Positions 15,126 through 21,984 of a stretch of 23,325 nucleotides of DNA are shown in pieces. Position numbers and translations under genes: made by a program. Below the pieces are notes generated by a model. It did no database searches. It saw only the letters and a list, made by a program, of their open reading frames with translations, and was not told the DNA's origin. The DNA comes from UMGS1908 sp964432825 (lineage in GTDB: Bacteria > Bacillota > Clostridia > Christensenellales > UBA1242). The stretch lies in assembly GCA_964432825.1 (NCBI GenBank), contig CAYSOX010000017.1:1-23325 (forward strand), given 5' to 3'. Positions within the stretch are counted from its first letter, which is position 1, and every line of letters starts with the position of its first letter.

Positions 15126-15979
15126 ATCATATCCTTCTTCTTTGGTTTTGCATTCAAAATTGCAATTATTTCATCTTTATGCTCATTTACAACCCGCTCA
15201 CCCTCTCGAATCATATCCTCGGCATTTTCAAGTTTTGACGATTTAAAACTTTTAAGTTCGGGTGCTAAGACAAAATCTGCTAAATCTAAATAACTTGTAG
15301 CATTGCTTTTTAACATTATTCCAATGGTTGAGTTTAATAAATCACCAATACCATTAATTTCTCTTCCATCGCCTCTTGAAATATTTACATCCACTGCTAT
15401 TACATAATCGGCTCCAAGTTCTCTACAAACATTTACCGGAACCGAATTCACCAGTCCGCCATCGCACAACAGTTTATCATCCCATTTTACAGGCTTAAAG
15501 GCACCCGGAACCGCACAACTAGAAGCAATAGCGCGTGACACACTTCCACTTTCAATTCTAACCTCTTTACCCGTTTTTAAATTGGTCGCAACCGCAACAA
15601 AACGCTTTTTTAAATCTGAAAACACTTTTTGCCCGCCCATCAACTTATCCACCGTATCAATTAATGTGTCGGTTGAAGACGGCAAAATAAGCCAATTGCT
15701 TTTTCTAATATCTTTTGTTTTTAGGGTTCCTAAGGCATCAATCATTTTTGCACTATCCCAGCCATATGCATACAATGCCCCAACAAAACTACCAGCACTT
15801 GTACCCGCAATAATATCAAAATCAATTCCAAGTTCTTCAAATGCTTTAATAACGCCAATATGCCCAACACCACGCGCAGCACCGCCCGAAAGTGCCAAAC
15901 CTATTTTCACATCTTTACGACGCTTAAATTTTAACTCTTTATTTGCTTTTTTCCCTTTGAAAAAACTTAAAAATCCCAT
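15095..15979 (-). CDS. Patatin-like phospholipase (RssA/YchK type)
   Basis: A 294-residue patatin-fold serine acyl hydrolase. The oxyanion loop SGGAARGVGHIGV is at 31-43, the nucleophile Ser61 lies in GTSAGS, and the dyad Asp173 is in DGGLVNSVPV. There is no signal peptide, only a basic N-terminus that may touch the membrane, so it should act on phospholipid or acylglycerol in the cytoplasm. The pattern and size match the bacterial RssA/YchK group. It starts 8 nt after the HAD gene, with AGGTG as the binding site, and overlaps the MBL gene at its end. Confidence 0.92.
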   Translation of the reverse strand: MGFLSFFKGKKANKELKFKRRKDVKIGLALSGGAARGVGHIGVIKAFEELGIDFDIIAGTSAGSFVGALYAYGWDSAKMIDALGTLKTKDIRKSNWLILPSSTDTLIDTVDKLMGGQKVFSDLKKRFVAVATNLKTGKEVRIESGSVSRAIASSCAVPGAFKPVKWDDKLLCDGGLVNSVPVNVCRELGADYVIAVDVNISRGDGREINGIGDLLNSTIGIMLKSNATSYLDLADFVLAPELKSFKSSKLENAEDMIREGERVVNEHKDEIIAILNAKPKKKDMIWSKKEVERI

Positions 15980-15987
15980 ACTTTCAC

Positions 15988-16797
15988 CTATCTTAAAATC
16001 TTTAAAGAAATTTCATCTAAAATGTTTTTGCAAATTTTATCAATCCTTCCACCCGCACTATAATCCGCCAGCGCCACATGAGTGCTTCTGCCATCACGCT
16101 TTGTTTCCTCTGCTTTCGCTTTGTTTTGACCTTTATATACACAAATTGAATTTCCGCCATTCATAGAAACAACTTTCATACTAGGAATATCGGTAAACCC
16201 ATCACCAAAATAAACCATATTTGAGTAAGGTATCAACTTTGAGCGGTCGTTGATTTTTTCATTAACCTCCACCGCATCAAATAAATCATCTATCAATCCC
16301 TTTCTTATTCGGTTTATAAACTGTGTTTTTACGGTATAATTGACATTATTTGCTATCCAAATAGGTTCATTGTTTTCATTGTACACATACTCACTTGCAA
16401 AAATTCGTTTAAAAACCGAACCTACCTCACTTCCCTCTATAATTTCTTTGTTGCCCGAAGAAATTATATAAAACTCTAGTTTTAAACCCACACTTTCGGC
16501 ATACTCCCGCATTCTGGGAAAAAACTCCTTCACACCTTTAAAAAAAGGCAAGTTTTTACCACAATTAGAAAGTATTTCTTTTGTAATTTTAACACCATTT
16601 TGTTTTGCCTCTGAAAGTAGTATGTACATATATGCATTTATATAATCCATATTGTGTTTTATAGCGAACTCGTCTTTTTTTCGCCAAAAATCTTCACTTT
16701 TGACCCCTATCAATTCAAACAAGCCAAAATCTTGCATAGACCCATCAATTAATGTGTCGTCAAAATCAAACATAAAAGCAACTTCACAATCTTTCAT
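15988..16797 (-). CDS. HAD-superfamily phosphatase (phosphoserine-phosphatase-like)
   Basis: A 269-residue protein with all HAD motifs: the nucleophile and acid Asp11/Asp13 in FDFDDTLIDG, Ser113 in YIISSG, and FGDGFTDIPSM with Asp199/Asp203. A helical cap of about 70 residues lies between motifs I and II, as in the PSPase-like subgroup. The substrate cannot be told from sequence. GGGAG lies about 10 nt before the ATG. It is the first gene of the operon with the patatin and MBL genes. Confidence 0.88.
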   Translation of the reverse strand: MKDCEVAFMFDFDDTLIDGSMQDFGLFELIGVKSEDFWRKKDEFAIKHNMDYINAYMYILLSEAKQNGVKITKEILSNCGKNLPFFKGVKEFFPRMREYAESVGLKLEFYIISSGNKEIIEGSEVGSVFKRIFASEYVYNENNEPIWIANNVNYTVKTQFINRIRKGLIDDLFDAVEVNEKINDRSKLIPYSNMVYFGDGFTDIPSMKVVSMNGGNSICVYKGQNKAKAEETKRDGRSTHVALADYSAGGRIDKICKNILDEISLKILR

Positions 16798-16823
16798 TTT
16801 AAAAAACTCCCTTATTACCTACT

Positions 16824-16852
16824 ATTTTAGCATATAAAAACAAACTATTCAA
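16824..16852 (-). promoter_or_regulatory. Promoter of the HAD-patatin-MBL operon
   Basis: TTGAAT (16852-16847), a 17-nt spacer ending in TGC (extended -10) and TAAAAT (16829-16824) on the minus strand. The start would be about 20 nt before the HAD ATG. Confidence 0.7.
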
Positions 16853-16900
16853 CTAATATTTAGTTTAAATCTATACTAAATTTTTGCAATAAATTAATTA

Positions 16901-16948
16901 AAATAAAAATAAGGTTACAAATTTAATACCTTTTTGCAACCCTTTTTT
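16901..16948 (-). terminator. Intrinsic terminator of dtd
   Basis: On the minus strand AAGGGTTGCAAA pairs with TTTGTAACCTT (one bulge, one G-U pair), followed by ATTTTTATTTT. It lies about 100 nt past the dtd stop, so a longer 3' tail than usual is implied. A smaller inverted repeat (ATTTAGT/ACTAAAT) lies near 16858-16880. Confidence 0.65.
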
Positions 16949-17046
16949 CAGTTCGTAATACAAGCAATTAAAACTTGTTTTATTTTGAAATCATCATTTT
17001 TAGTATTTTTATGTATGGTTTTATGATAATGTTTCCGACTTATTTT

Positions 17047-17490
17047 TTACATTTTTGTACTATCTAATATGTAGGTACCCGGACCATCTGCAACCATTTC
17101 AATTTCCATATAAGTTTTAAAAACTCCCGTTTTTACCGAAACCAAAGTGTTTAATTTTTCAACAAACTTTTTATATATTGGTTCGGCTTGCTCAGGCTTT
17201 GCAGACGCAATAAAAGACGGACGATTGCTTCCATAACAATCCCCATATAATGTAAAGTTACTTACCACCATAACTTCACCTGCAATATCTGAGACACTTT
17301 TATTAGTCTTTCCAAGTTCGTCATCAAATATCCTGAGTTTAAATATCTTTTCGGCGAATTTATCCACTTTATCCAAAGTGTCCTCTGCAGAAACCCCGAA
17401 TAAAACAAGCATTCCTTGACCAATTTCGCTATATTTTTTCCCTTCGCTTTTTAATACTGCCGACTTAACTTTTTGTACAACTGCTAGCAC
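17047..17490 (-). CDS. dtd: D-aminoacyl-tRNA deacylase
   Basis: A 147-residue enzyme that removes D-amino acids (and Gly from tRNA-Ala) mischarged on tRNA. The family frame is clear: AVVQKVKSA at the start, GMLVLFGV, KIFKLRIFDDE, GEVMVVSNFTLYGD, NRPSF and FKTYMEIEMVADGPGT. The two active-site motifs are variants: SNFTL (77-81) rather than SQFTL, and GPGT (136-139) rather than GPVT; the Gly-cisPro pair is kept. The start is GTG at 17488-17490; GGAGAAAAGAG precedes it, and the next in-frame Met would cut into the first strand. It has its own promoter and terminator. Confidence 0.94.
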   Translation of the reverse strand: MLAVVQKVKSAVLKSEGKKYSEIGQGMLVLFGVSAEDTLDKVDKFAEKIFKLRIFDDELGKTNKSVSDIAGEVMVVSNFTLYGDCYGSNRPSFIASAKPEQAEPIYKKFVEKLNTLVSVKTGVFKTYMEIEMVADGPGTYILDSTKM

Positions 17491-17610
17491 CTCTTTTCTC
17501 CTATCTTAAATAATTTATTATCATAAACTTTGATTTTTAACTAAAAATTAAAGCCATAAATTCTTTTTTCTAGCAAAACAATAATTTAATTGCTTTTCTA
17601 AACTTATTTT

Positions 17611-17639
17611 ATTATACCAAAGAACATTTTTTTATGCAA
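17611..17639 (-). promoter_or_regulatory. dtd promoter
   Basis: TTGCAT (17639-17634), a 17-nt spacer and TATAAT (17616-17611) on the minus strand. It gives a leader of about 115 nt, AT-rich, with no clear fold. Confidence 0.7.
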
Positions 17640-17643
17640 CAAA

Positions 17644-17685
17644 AATACCATTCCGAGTTTACCAAAAAACTCACGAATGGTATTA
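17644..17685 (-). terminator. Intrinsic terminator of the transglutaminase-like gene
   Basis: AATACCATTC (17644-17653) pairs with GAATGGTATT (17676-17685), with a second stem GAGTTT/AAACTC inside. On the minus strand the stem is followed by TTTTTG. The stem is long and likely efficient. Confidence 0.88.
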
Positions 17686-17734
17686 AATAATTTTTCTAAA
17701 GTTTGCAAATTTAGTATTCTAGTTTGTGTTTTTA

Positions 17735-19222
17735 TTATTTTTCTTCGGCACCCTCAACCTCCGCAAACAATACTTGCATTGCCTCTTTAATTGTCTCTTT
17801 ACTAACTTTTATGCCATGCTCATTTGCACACCGAAGACTACGCTCTAAAACATCTGTAAACATTTGTTTTTTTGCACAAAAATCCTTCACTCCTTGAACT
17901 TTTAACACATTTAAATAGGCTTCTGCATATTTTTTTATTTCTATTGGACGACTAGCGTCTTTAATTTCTTTAAGTCGTGCCCGAACCTCACCGAAACACG
18001 CAAATCTTGTATAGAAAAAATCAAATCCATTATCGTAAGTGCAAAATTTATATAACATAGAACTACTTCTTATTTCGGGATTTAAATACAATTTTGCATC
18101 ATTTACCAAGTTTACACATCCATCTTGCGTAGGATTTTCAACACCCGCTTTCTTGATAACATTCCTTAAAGTTAAATTCATATCCGCCTTGTATCTTGCC
18201 AATACACCTGAAAATACTAATTTACCAAAGTCCGAATATGAAACCGTCAAATCATTAAGTTTACTATTATTTTCACTTTCGGACACGATAAACTTTGCGA
18301 AGTTTTCAAACCCCTCTTCCTTACCCTCAAATTTAATATCTTCATTTGGTGTTATTTGAATAAACTCTAAAAATTCTTCATACATTGTATCAAAAATTAT
18401 ATCAGCAAACTCTTTCTTTGTGATAAGTCCAGAATCTATATTTTTTAGCCCCAATGAAACAGTTCTCCACTGAGAAAGAATTGAATTTCGCGTTTTAATT
18501 GGAAGTGCTGTATAAAAGAATCCCGAACCCAAGTCCTCACTATTCCAGCAAGCATCCAAATGGTAATACCCATCAATTCCATATTTTTCATCAACTAAGT
18601 GAATGGTGTTTGTTCTATGTCCCGACAAAACATTTCCCTTATCGTCATATTTTTTCATTGATTTTTCCCCACAAGGAACACCCAACCTGTTTAAGTATAA
18701 ACCCATAAGTTTTGCATACCCAACACATACAATCAAGTCGTCATTTAACACATTTATAAGTTCACGACTAAACTCTCCCGGAGCCTCTTTTTCTTCGCTT
18801 TTATATTTATACGATGAAATATATTTTGACACTAGCAATAAATTTTCAAACGGCGATAAGTTCAATACACGAAAACTTTCTAATACATTATCAAAATTAC
18901 AATATGCATTAAGTATTTCATCCATATTTTTACCACCAATAGACTTCACTCCACCGCCGTGATTTTGAAGCACATCATTCACCTCAATTAACCATTCCAT
19001 AATTTCTGGATAAAATATAGACTTCTCATCTTCTGGGATTTCAACAAAAATTTTAGAACCATTTTTAAGCCCATCAGATGCATCTTGGATAGCGTCCAAC
19101 ACCTTTTTCCTATAATTTTCGTTATTTATAAAATTACTTTTTAAAGCCAACACAAACTCATCGTAATCCTTTTGATGTGAGCCTACAAGTTGACTTACTT
19201 TCATTGTTTTATATCTTTTCAT
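17735..19222 (-). CDS. Transglutaminase-like protein of unknown role
   Basis: A 495-residue soluble protein with no signal peptide or membrane helix. The middle has a transglutaminase/papain-like triad: Cys166 in LIVCVGYAKLMGLYL, a His in GHRTNTIHLVDEKYGIDG (His202 or His208) and Asp223 in YYHLDACW. This matches the Cys-His-Asp pattern of bacterial transglutaminase-like proteases and crosslinkers. The flanking N-terminal (about 155 residues) and C-terminal (about 255 residues) regions are not recognisable to me and are largely helical. AAGGG is 6 nt before the ATG at 19222; a second Met six codons later is less well placed. A strong hairpin ends only 17 nt upstream (see 19239-19272), so its promoter is unclear. 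It is probably linked with the coiled-coil gene upstream. Confidence 0.72.
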   Translation of the reverse strand: MKRYKTMKVSQLVGSHQKDYDEFVLALKSNFINNENYRKKVLDAIQDASDGLKNGSKIFVEIPEDEKSIFYPEIMEWLIEVNDVLQNHGGGVKSIGGKNMDEILNAYCNFDNVLESFRVLNLSPFENLLLVSKYISSYKYKSEEKEAPGEFSRELINVLNDDLIVCVGYAKLMGLYLNRLGVPCGEKSMKKYDDKGNVLSGHRTNTIHLVDEKYGIDGYYHLDACWNSEDLGSGFFYTALPIKTRNSILSQWRTVSLGLKNIDSGLITKKEFADIIFDTMYEEFLEFIQITPNEDIKFEGKEEGFENFAKFIVSESENNSKLNDLTVSYSDFGKLVFSGVLARYKADMNLTLRNVIKKAGVENPTQDGCVNLVNDAKLYLNPEIRSSSMLYKFCTYDNGFDFFYTRFACFGEVRARLKEIKDASRPIEIKKYAEAYLNVLKVQGVKDFCAKKQMFTDVLERSLRCANEHGIKVSKETIKEAMQVLFAEVEGAEEK

Positions 19223-19238
19223 ATTTTGCCCTTTACAA

Positions 19239-19272
19239 CAAAAAGGACTAGAAACAGAATCTAGTCCTTTTT
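19239..19272 (-). terminator. Intercistronic terminator or attenuator hairpin
   Basis: AAAAAGGACTAGA (19240-19252) pairs with TCTAGTCCTTTTT (19260-19272) with a 7-nt loop; T residues follow on the minus strand. It lies 19 nt past the coiled-coil gene stop and 17 nt before the next ATG, so it can end the first gene's mRNA or attenuate the second. Confidence 0.85.
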
Positions 19273-19290
19273 TAAAAATTTTTATTAAAA

Positions 19291-20088
19291 TTAATCGTTA
19301 TTTTTCTTTTTTGCTTCTTCAATTAATGCGTTCAATTCAAGAATTTCAGCCTCGTATCTAGCCTTTTCACCCTCTAAGAAAGTTTTAATCTTCTTTGAGT
19401 TTTCATATTTCTCTTTATTCTTTTCTAAATATTCTTCAGCCTCGTTGATTGAATTCTTAAGTTCCGCAATATGTTCTACCAATGATTCTTGGCGTTCTTT
19501 TTTCTCTGGGTCAATATCTTTAATATCATTTACATTATATAGAACCAAATTTAAATTTGTAAGTTCGGTAGCCTTGCGATCCAACAACTTTTCATTTCTT
19601 GCCTTTCTCTTTTCGGTCTTTTCATACTTATTTACTTCACGAGTAGACTTTGATAAATCTTTTTCAAGTTTTTGAAGGCTTGTATTGATTGTTTCAAGTC
19701 TTTGGAAGTAGTCAAATTCTGGACCTACAACACGATTTGTAATTTCGGTTGTGATAGTTGTTGAAGTTGTGGTATCTTCAACATTTTTGGCTTCTCTTTG
19801 CTTTTTGGATTCATTTAATTCCTCCTCCAATTTAGCAAAAAGTTCATCATAATTTTTGTTTTCTTCTTTTGAAGACTTTTCGGTTTTTGCTGATGTGTCA
19901 TCCAATCTTCTCAACATATCATCAACATCTACATTTTCGACCTCATCTTCGGTATGCTTTGGAATAAATAGTTCCAAGAAAAATGCAATAACAAAAACTA
20001 GCGCAATAACAATACCTGCTATTACACAGCAAATTGCTGGAACTGGAACCTTGCTTGTAATATCTAAACAAAAGTTAATATTGGACAT
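19291..20088 (-). CDS. Membrane-anchored coiled-coil protein
   Basis: From the ATG at 20088 the protein has 265 residues: one membrane helix at about 17-42, an acidic linker, a Thr-rich stretch at about 105-119 and long coiled coils from about 125 to the end (TINTSLQKLEKDLSK, AELKNSINEAEEYLEKNKEK). It has no enzyme motif. An ATG at 20103 opens the frame earlier, but GGGGGAG lies between the two and 7 nt before 20088, which decides the start. It is driven by a perfect sigma-A consensus promoter, so it is likely abundant. It may be a scaffold or shape protein at the membrane; function and orientation are unknown. Confidence 0.82.
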   Translation of the reverse strand: MSNINFCLDITSKVPVPAICCVIAGIVIALVFVIAFFLELFIPKHTEDEVENVDVDDMLRRLDDTSAKTEKSSKEENKNYDELFAKLEEELNESKKQREAKNVEDTTTSTTITTEITNRVVGPEFDYFQRLETINTSLQKLEKDLSKSTREVNKYEKTEKRKARNEKLLDRKATELTNLNLVLYNVNDIKDIDPEKKERQESLVEHIAELKNSINEAEEYLEKNKEKYENSKKIKTFLEGEKARYEAEILELNALIEEAKKKNND

Positions 20089-20138
20089 AATAATCTCCCC
20101 CATAAAATTAATTTCCTTACCCTTATTTAAGTGATTGT

Positions 20139-20167
20139 ATTATAGCACCTCGCCACCAATTTGTCAA
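20139..20167 (-). promoter_or_regulatory. Perfect consensus promoter of the coiled-coil gene
   Basis: TTGACA (20167-20162), a 17-nt spacer and TATAAT (20144-20139) on the minus strand match the sigma-A consensus at all twelve positions. The leader is about 45 nt. The 164 bp between this and the plus-strand promoter (20168-20331) are AT-rich, and I see no gene there. Confidence 0.92.
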
Positions 20168-20331
20168 TACTAGTTTTAAAAAAAGTCGCCAATTTTTGAA
20201 TATTTTTTGCACAAAATGTAAATATTTGGACAAATTTTGCAACTTTTGGATTTGTTTTTTCGTAATATTAACAATTTATACACAATTTAAGAGTAGCCTA
20301 GTACAAAATATTTAATTGCAAAAACTATTTG

Positions 20332-20360
20332 TTGACAAATATTTTTAATACCACTATAAT
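20332..20360 (+). promoter_or_regulatory. Perfect consensus promoter of the structured RNA
   Basis: TTGACA (20332-20337), a 17-nt spacer and TATAAT (20355-20360), again twelve of twelve. Transcription should begin at about 20367, immediately before the GC-rich folded segment. Confidence 0.92.
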
Positions 20361-20366
20361 ATTATT

Positions 20367-20530
20367 ATATTACCGGAGGCGGGAGGAATGCGACACCTTG
20401 GTGGCATATTCCTAGAGCCGATGGTTATTCAAACTGTGATGCCACGGTTTTTCCGTGGCGGTTGCGTTTAGCAACCAAACATTTAACCTGTTAAACGTTA
20501 ACATCACTTAGTTTATATTGGAGAGAATAT
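20367..20530 (+). ncRNA. Structured leader or small RNA, identity unknown
   Basis: A GC-rich island in AT-rich DNA, beginning right after a perfect promoter. Hairpins that can be read: GGAAT/ATTCC (20385-20412) with inner GC/GC and CAC/GTG pairs; GCCACGG-TTTTT-CCGTGGC (20441-20459); GGTTGC-GTTTA-GCAACC (20460-20476). GTGGCAT (20401-20407) is also a perfect complement of ATGCCAC (20439-20445), so the first two hairpins compete with a long-range helix. Neither strong hairpin is followed by a U-tract. The Shine-Dalgarno GGAGAG (20520-20525) sits in the loop of a weak TATATT/AATATA stem. It could be a riboswitch or a standalone RNA; I could not match it to SRP, 6S, tmRNA, T-box, SAM, TPP, FMN, purine, c-di-GMP or THF consensus features. 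Confidence 0.7.
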
Positions 20531-20911
20531 ATGAATTGTTACAATTGCGGTAAAGAAATTAATGATTATGACAAGTTTTGTTATCATTGCGGAGCAAGTC
20601 AACAAAATTCCAAACCAGACTTTGGAACGGACTCAAAAACTGAAACCGATTCAAAAACGACCAACAACACCGCCCTTTCATTCAACACTTTGTGGTTTGC
20701 ATCATTAAGTTTCATTTTGTTAACCGTTTCGCCAGTGGTATCACTAATTATATCATGTTTTGGACTAAGTTATGCCAAAAACAAAGCCTGTGTTGATAAA
20801 ATTTTGGGCAAAGTGTTAAATATAACACTTATTTGCATTTGCGTCTTAAATATTTTACTTATGATTGTTCAAGTGTTTTTTGCATTAAAAGATGGCATTA
20901 GCACTCTCTAA
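20531..20911 (+). CDS. Small zinc-ribbon membrane protein
   Basis: A 126-residue protein. An N-terminal zinc ribbon has Cys3/Cys6 and Cys17/Cys20 (NCYNCGKEI, FCYHCGA), then a Ser/Thr/Asp linker, and two membrane helices at about 53-80 and 95-117. It belongs to the broad zinc-ribbon plus DUF4190-like group, whose function is not known. GGAGAG lies 5 nt before the ATG. It is the only gene behind the structured RNA leader, so that RNA probably controls it, unless the RNA is independent. Confidence 0.83.
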   Translation: MNCYNCGKEINDYDKFCYHCGASQQNSKPDFGTDSKTETDSKTTNNTALSFNTLWFASLSFILLTVSPVVSLIISCFGLSYAKNKACVDKILGKVLNITLICICVLNILLMIVQVFFALKDGISTL

Positions 20912-21145
20912 CCTTAAAATAGTTAACCCTTTGCACATAAAACATATCTCTAAATATTTACAACCTTCAAACCAAACTGAAACAAATTCTACATTTTATG
21001 ATTTACGCAACTTAATTAAAAAGACAATCCCTTTTCGCCCTAAAAAAATATTGCATTAAAATTTATTCTGCATATACCTTTTTTATTTAATACTTAACTG
21101 GTTAAACAATATCTAAATTAAATTGCATTTATTTATATTAAAATT
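20912..21145. other. AT-rich convergent spacer, nothing recognised
   Basis: This is the left part of the 366-bp gap between the convergent zinc-ribbon genes. A small TTAAC-TG-GTTAA palindrome is present near 21091-21104. No ORF with a ribosome binding site and no strong terminator directly follow the plus-strand gene; the nested repeat at 21146-21225 may serve that role. Confidence 0.5.
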
Positions 21146-21225
21146 AAAACATCCCTACTATTATGAAGTACTCCAAAAAGTTAGATAACTTTAGGAGTTT
21201 CACTTCCAATCTGTAAGGATGTTTT
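21146..21225. repeat. Nested inverted repeat resembling abutted IS3-type ends
   Basis: Five arm pairs are nested: AAAACATCC/GGATGTTTT (outer), GAAGT/ACTTC, ACTCC/GGAGT, AAAGTTA/TAACTTT, with a 2-nt centre at 21184-21185. The inner half, GAAGTACTCCAAAAAGTTA against its imperfect complement, looks like IS3-family terminal repeats joined without a transposase. It could equally be a bidirectional terminator between the two convergent genes. Confidence 0.65.
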
Positions 21226-21277
21226 TATGTATTTTAATATAATATTTTTCAATATAATTATTATTTTTCGCTATATA

Positions 21278-21967
21278 CTATTCTTCGGTATATATTATTC
21301 GCCCACAATTTTCACATTCAATAATATGTTTTGATTTTAAAACACTTAATTTTCCTGCACTAGGCTCAATTCTACAACCACCGCACTTTCCATTTACAAG
21401 TGGAACTACCACTTTTTTTATTTCGGTTGCTTTTTGTTTGTATCGTCCAAGCAATTTTGCATCAACCTTTGCACCTTGTTTTAAAAGTTCGGATTTTTTG
21501 CTTTCTATCTGTTTTTCAACATCTGCTTTTGCATTGTTAAAATTGTCTTTATACTTTTGCATAGACGCCTTTGCTGTTCTTGCATTTTTCATTATGTTGT
21601 TATATTCGGCAGGGATTGCTGATGAATAATTGACTAAACTTGCAATTTCTTTATCGAGCATAGTCAAATTTTTAACCACAGCATTGATTGCTTCAACAAG
21701 TCCATCCACCTTACTAACATTAGTAGTTTCAGCGTTTTTCTCTATAACTTCAACATTTTTAACCATATCTTCATAAATTTTTTTGTATTGGTTGTAGGCT
21801 TTTAAAGTTTCTGCCGACTTCTTTTCTAGTTCAGTTATTTTTGATTGGCAGTCTTTCAAAACTTGTTGCATTTTTAATGCGCTCTTACGATCGGCATGGT
21901 CTGACAATTCACCTTCCAACCTTTTAATCTCTAAATCTATTTCTTGGTACTTTAATAATTCTTTCAT
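21278..21967 (-). CDS. Coiled-coil C4 zinc-ribbon protein (CT398/CdsZ-like)
   Basis: A 229-residue protein: an antiparallel coiled coil over about 1-190, then a zinc ribbon with Cys195/Cys198 and Cys218/Cys221 (KCGGCRIEPSAG, IECENCGRIIY). This is the widespread C4-type zinc-ribbon family (formerly DUF164), often found next to trmK and nif3 in Firmicutes; its role is unsettled. AAAGGTGG is 7-8 nt before the ATG. It follows trmK by 17 nt in the rpoD operon. No nif3 gene lies between them. Confidence 0.9.
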   Translation of the reverse strand: MKELLKYQEIDLEIKRLEGELSDHADRKSALKMQQVLKDCQSKITELEKKSAETLKAYNQYKKIYEDMVKNVEVIEKNAETTNVSKVDGLVEAINAVVKNLTMLDKEIASLVNYSSAIPAEYNNIMKNARTAKASMQKYKDNFNNAKADVEKQIESKKSELLKQGAKVDAKLLGRYKQKATEIKKVVVPLVNGKCGGCRIEPSAGKLSVLKSKHIIECENCGRIIYTEE

Positions 21968-21984
21968 TTTTCTACCACCTTTAT

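Noticed and set aside
20091..20103. ATG at 20103 as the start of the coiled-coil protein
   Set aside because: The GGGGGAG ribosome site lies downstream of this ATG and is correctly spaced for the ATG at 20088.
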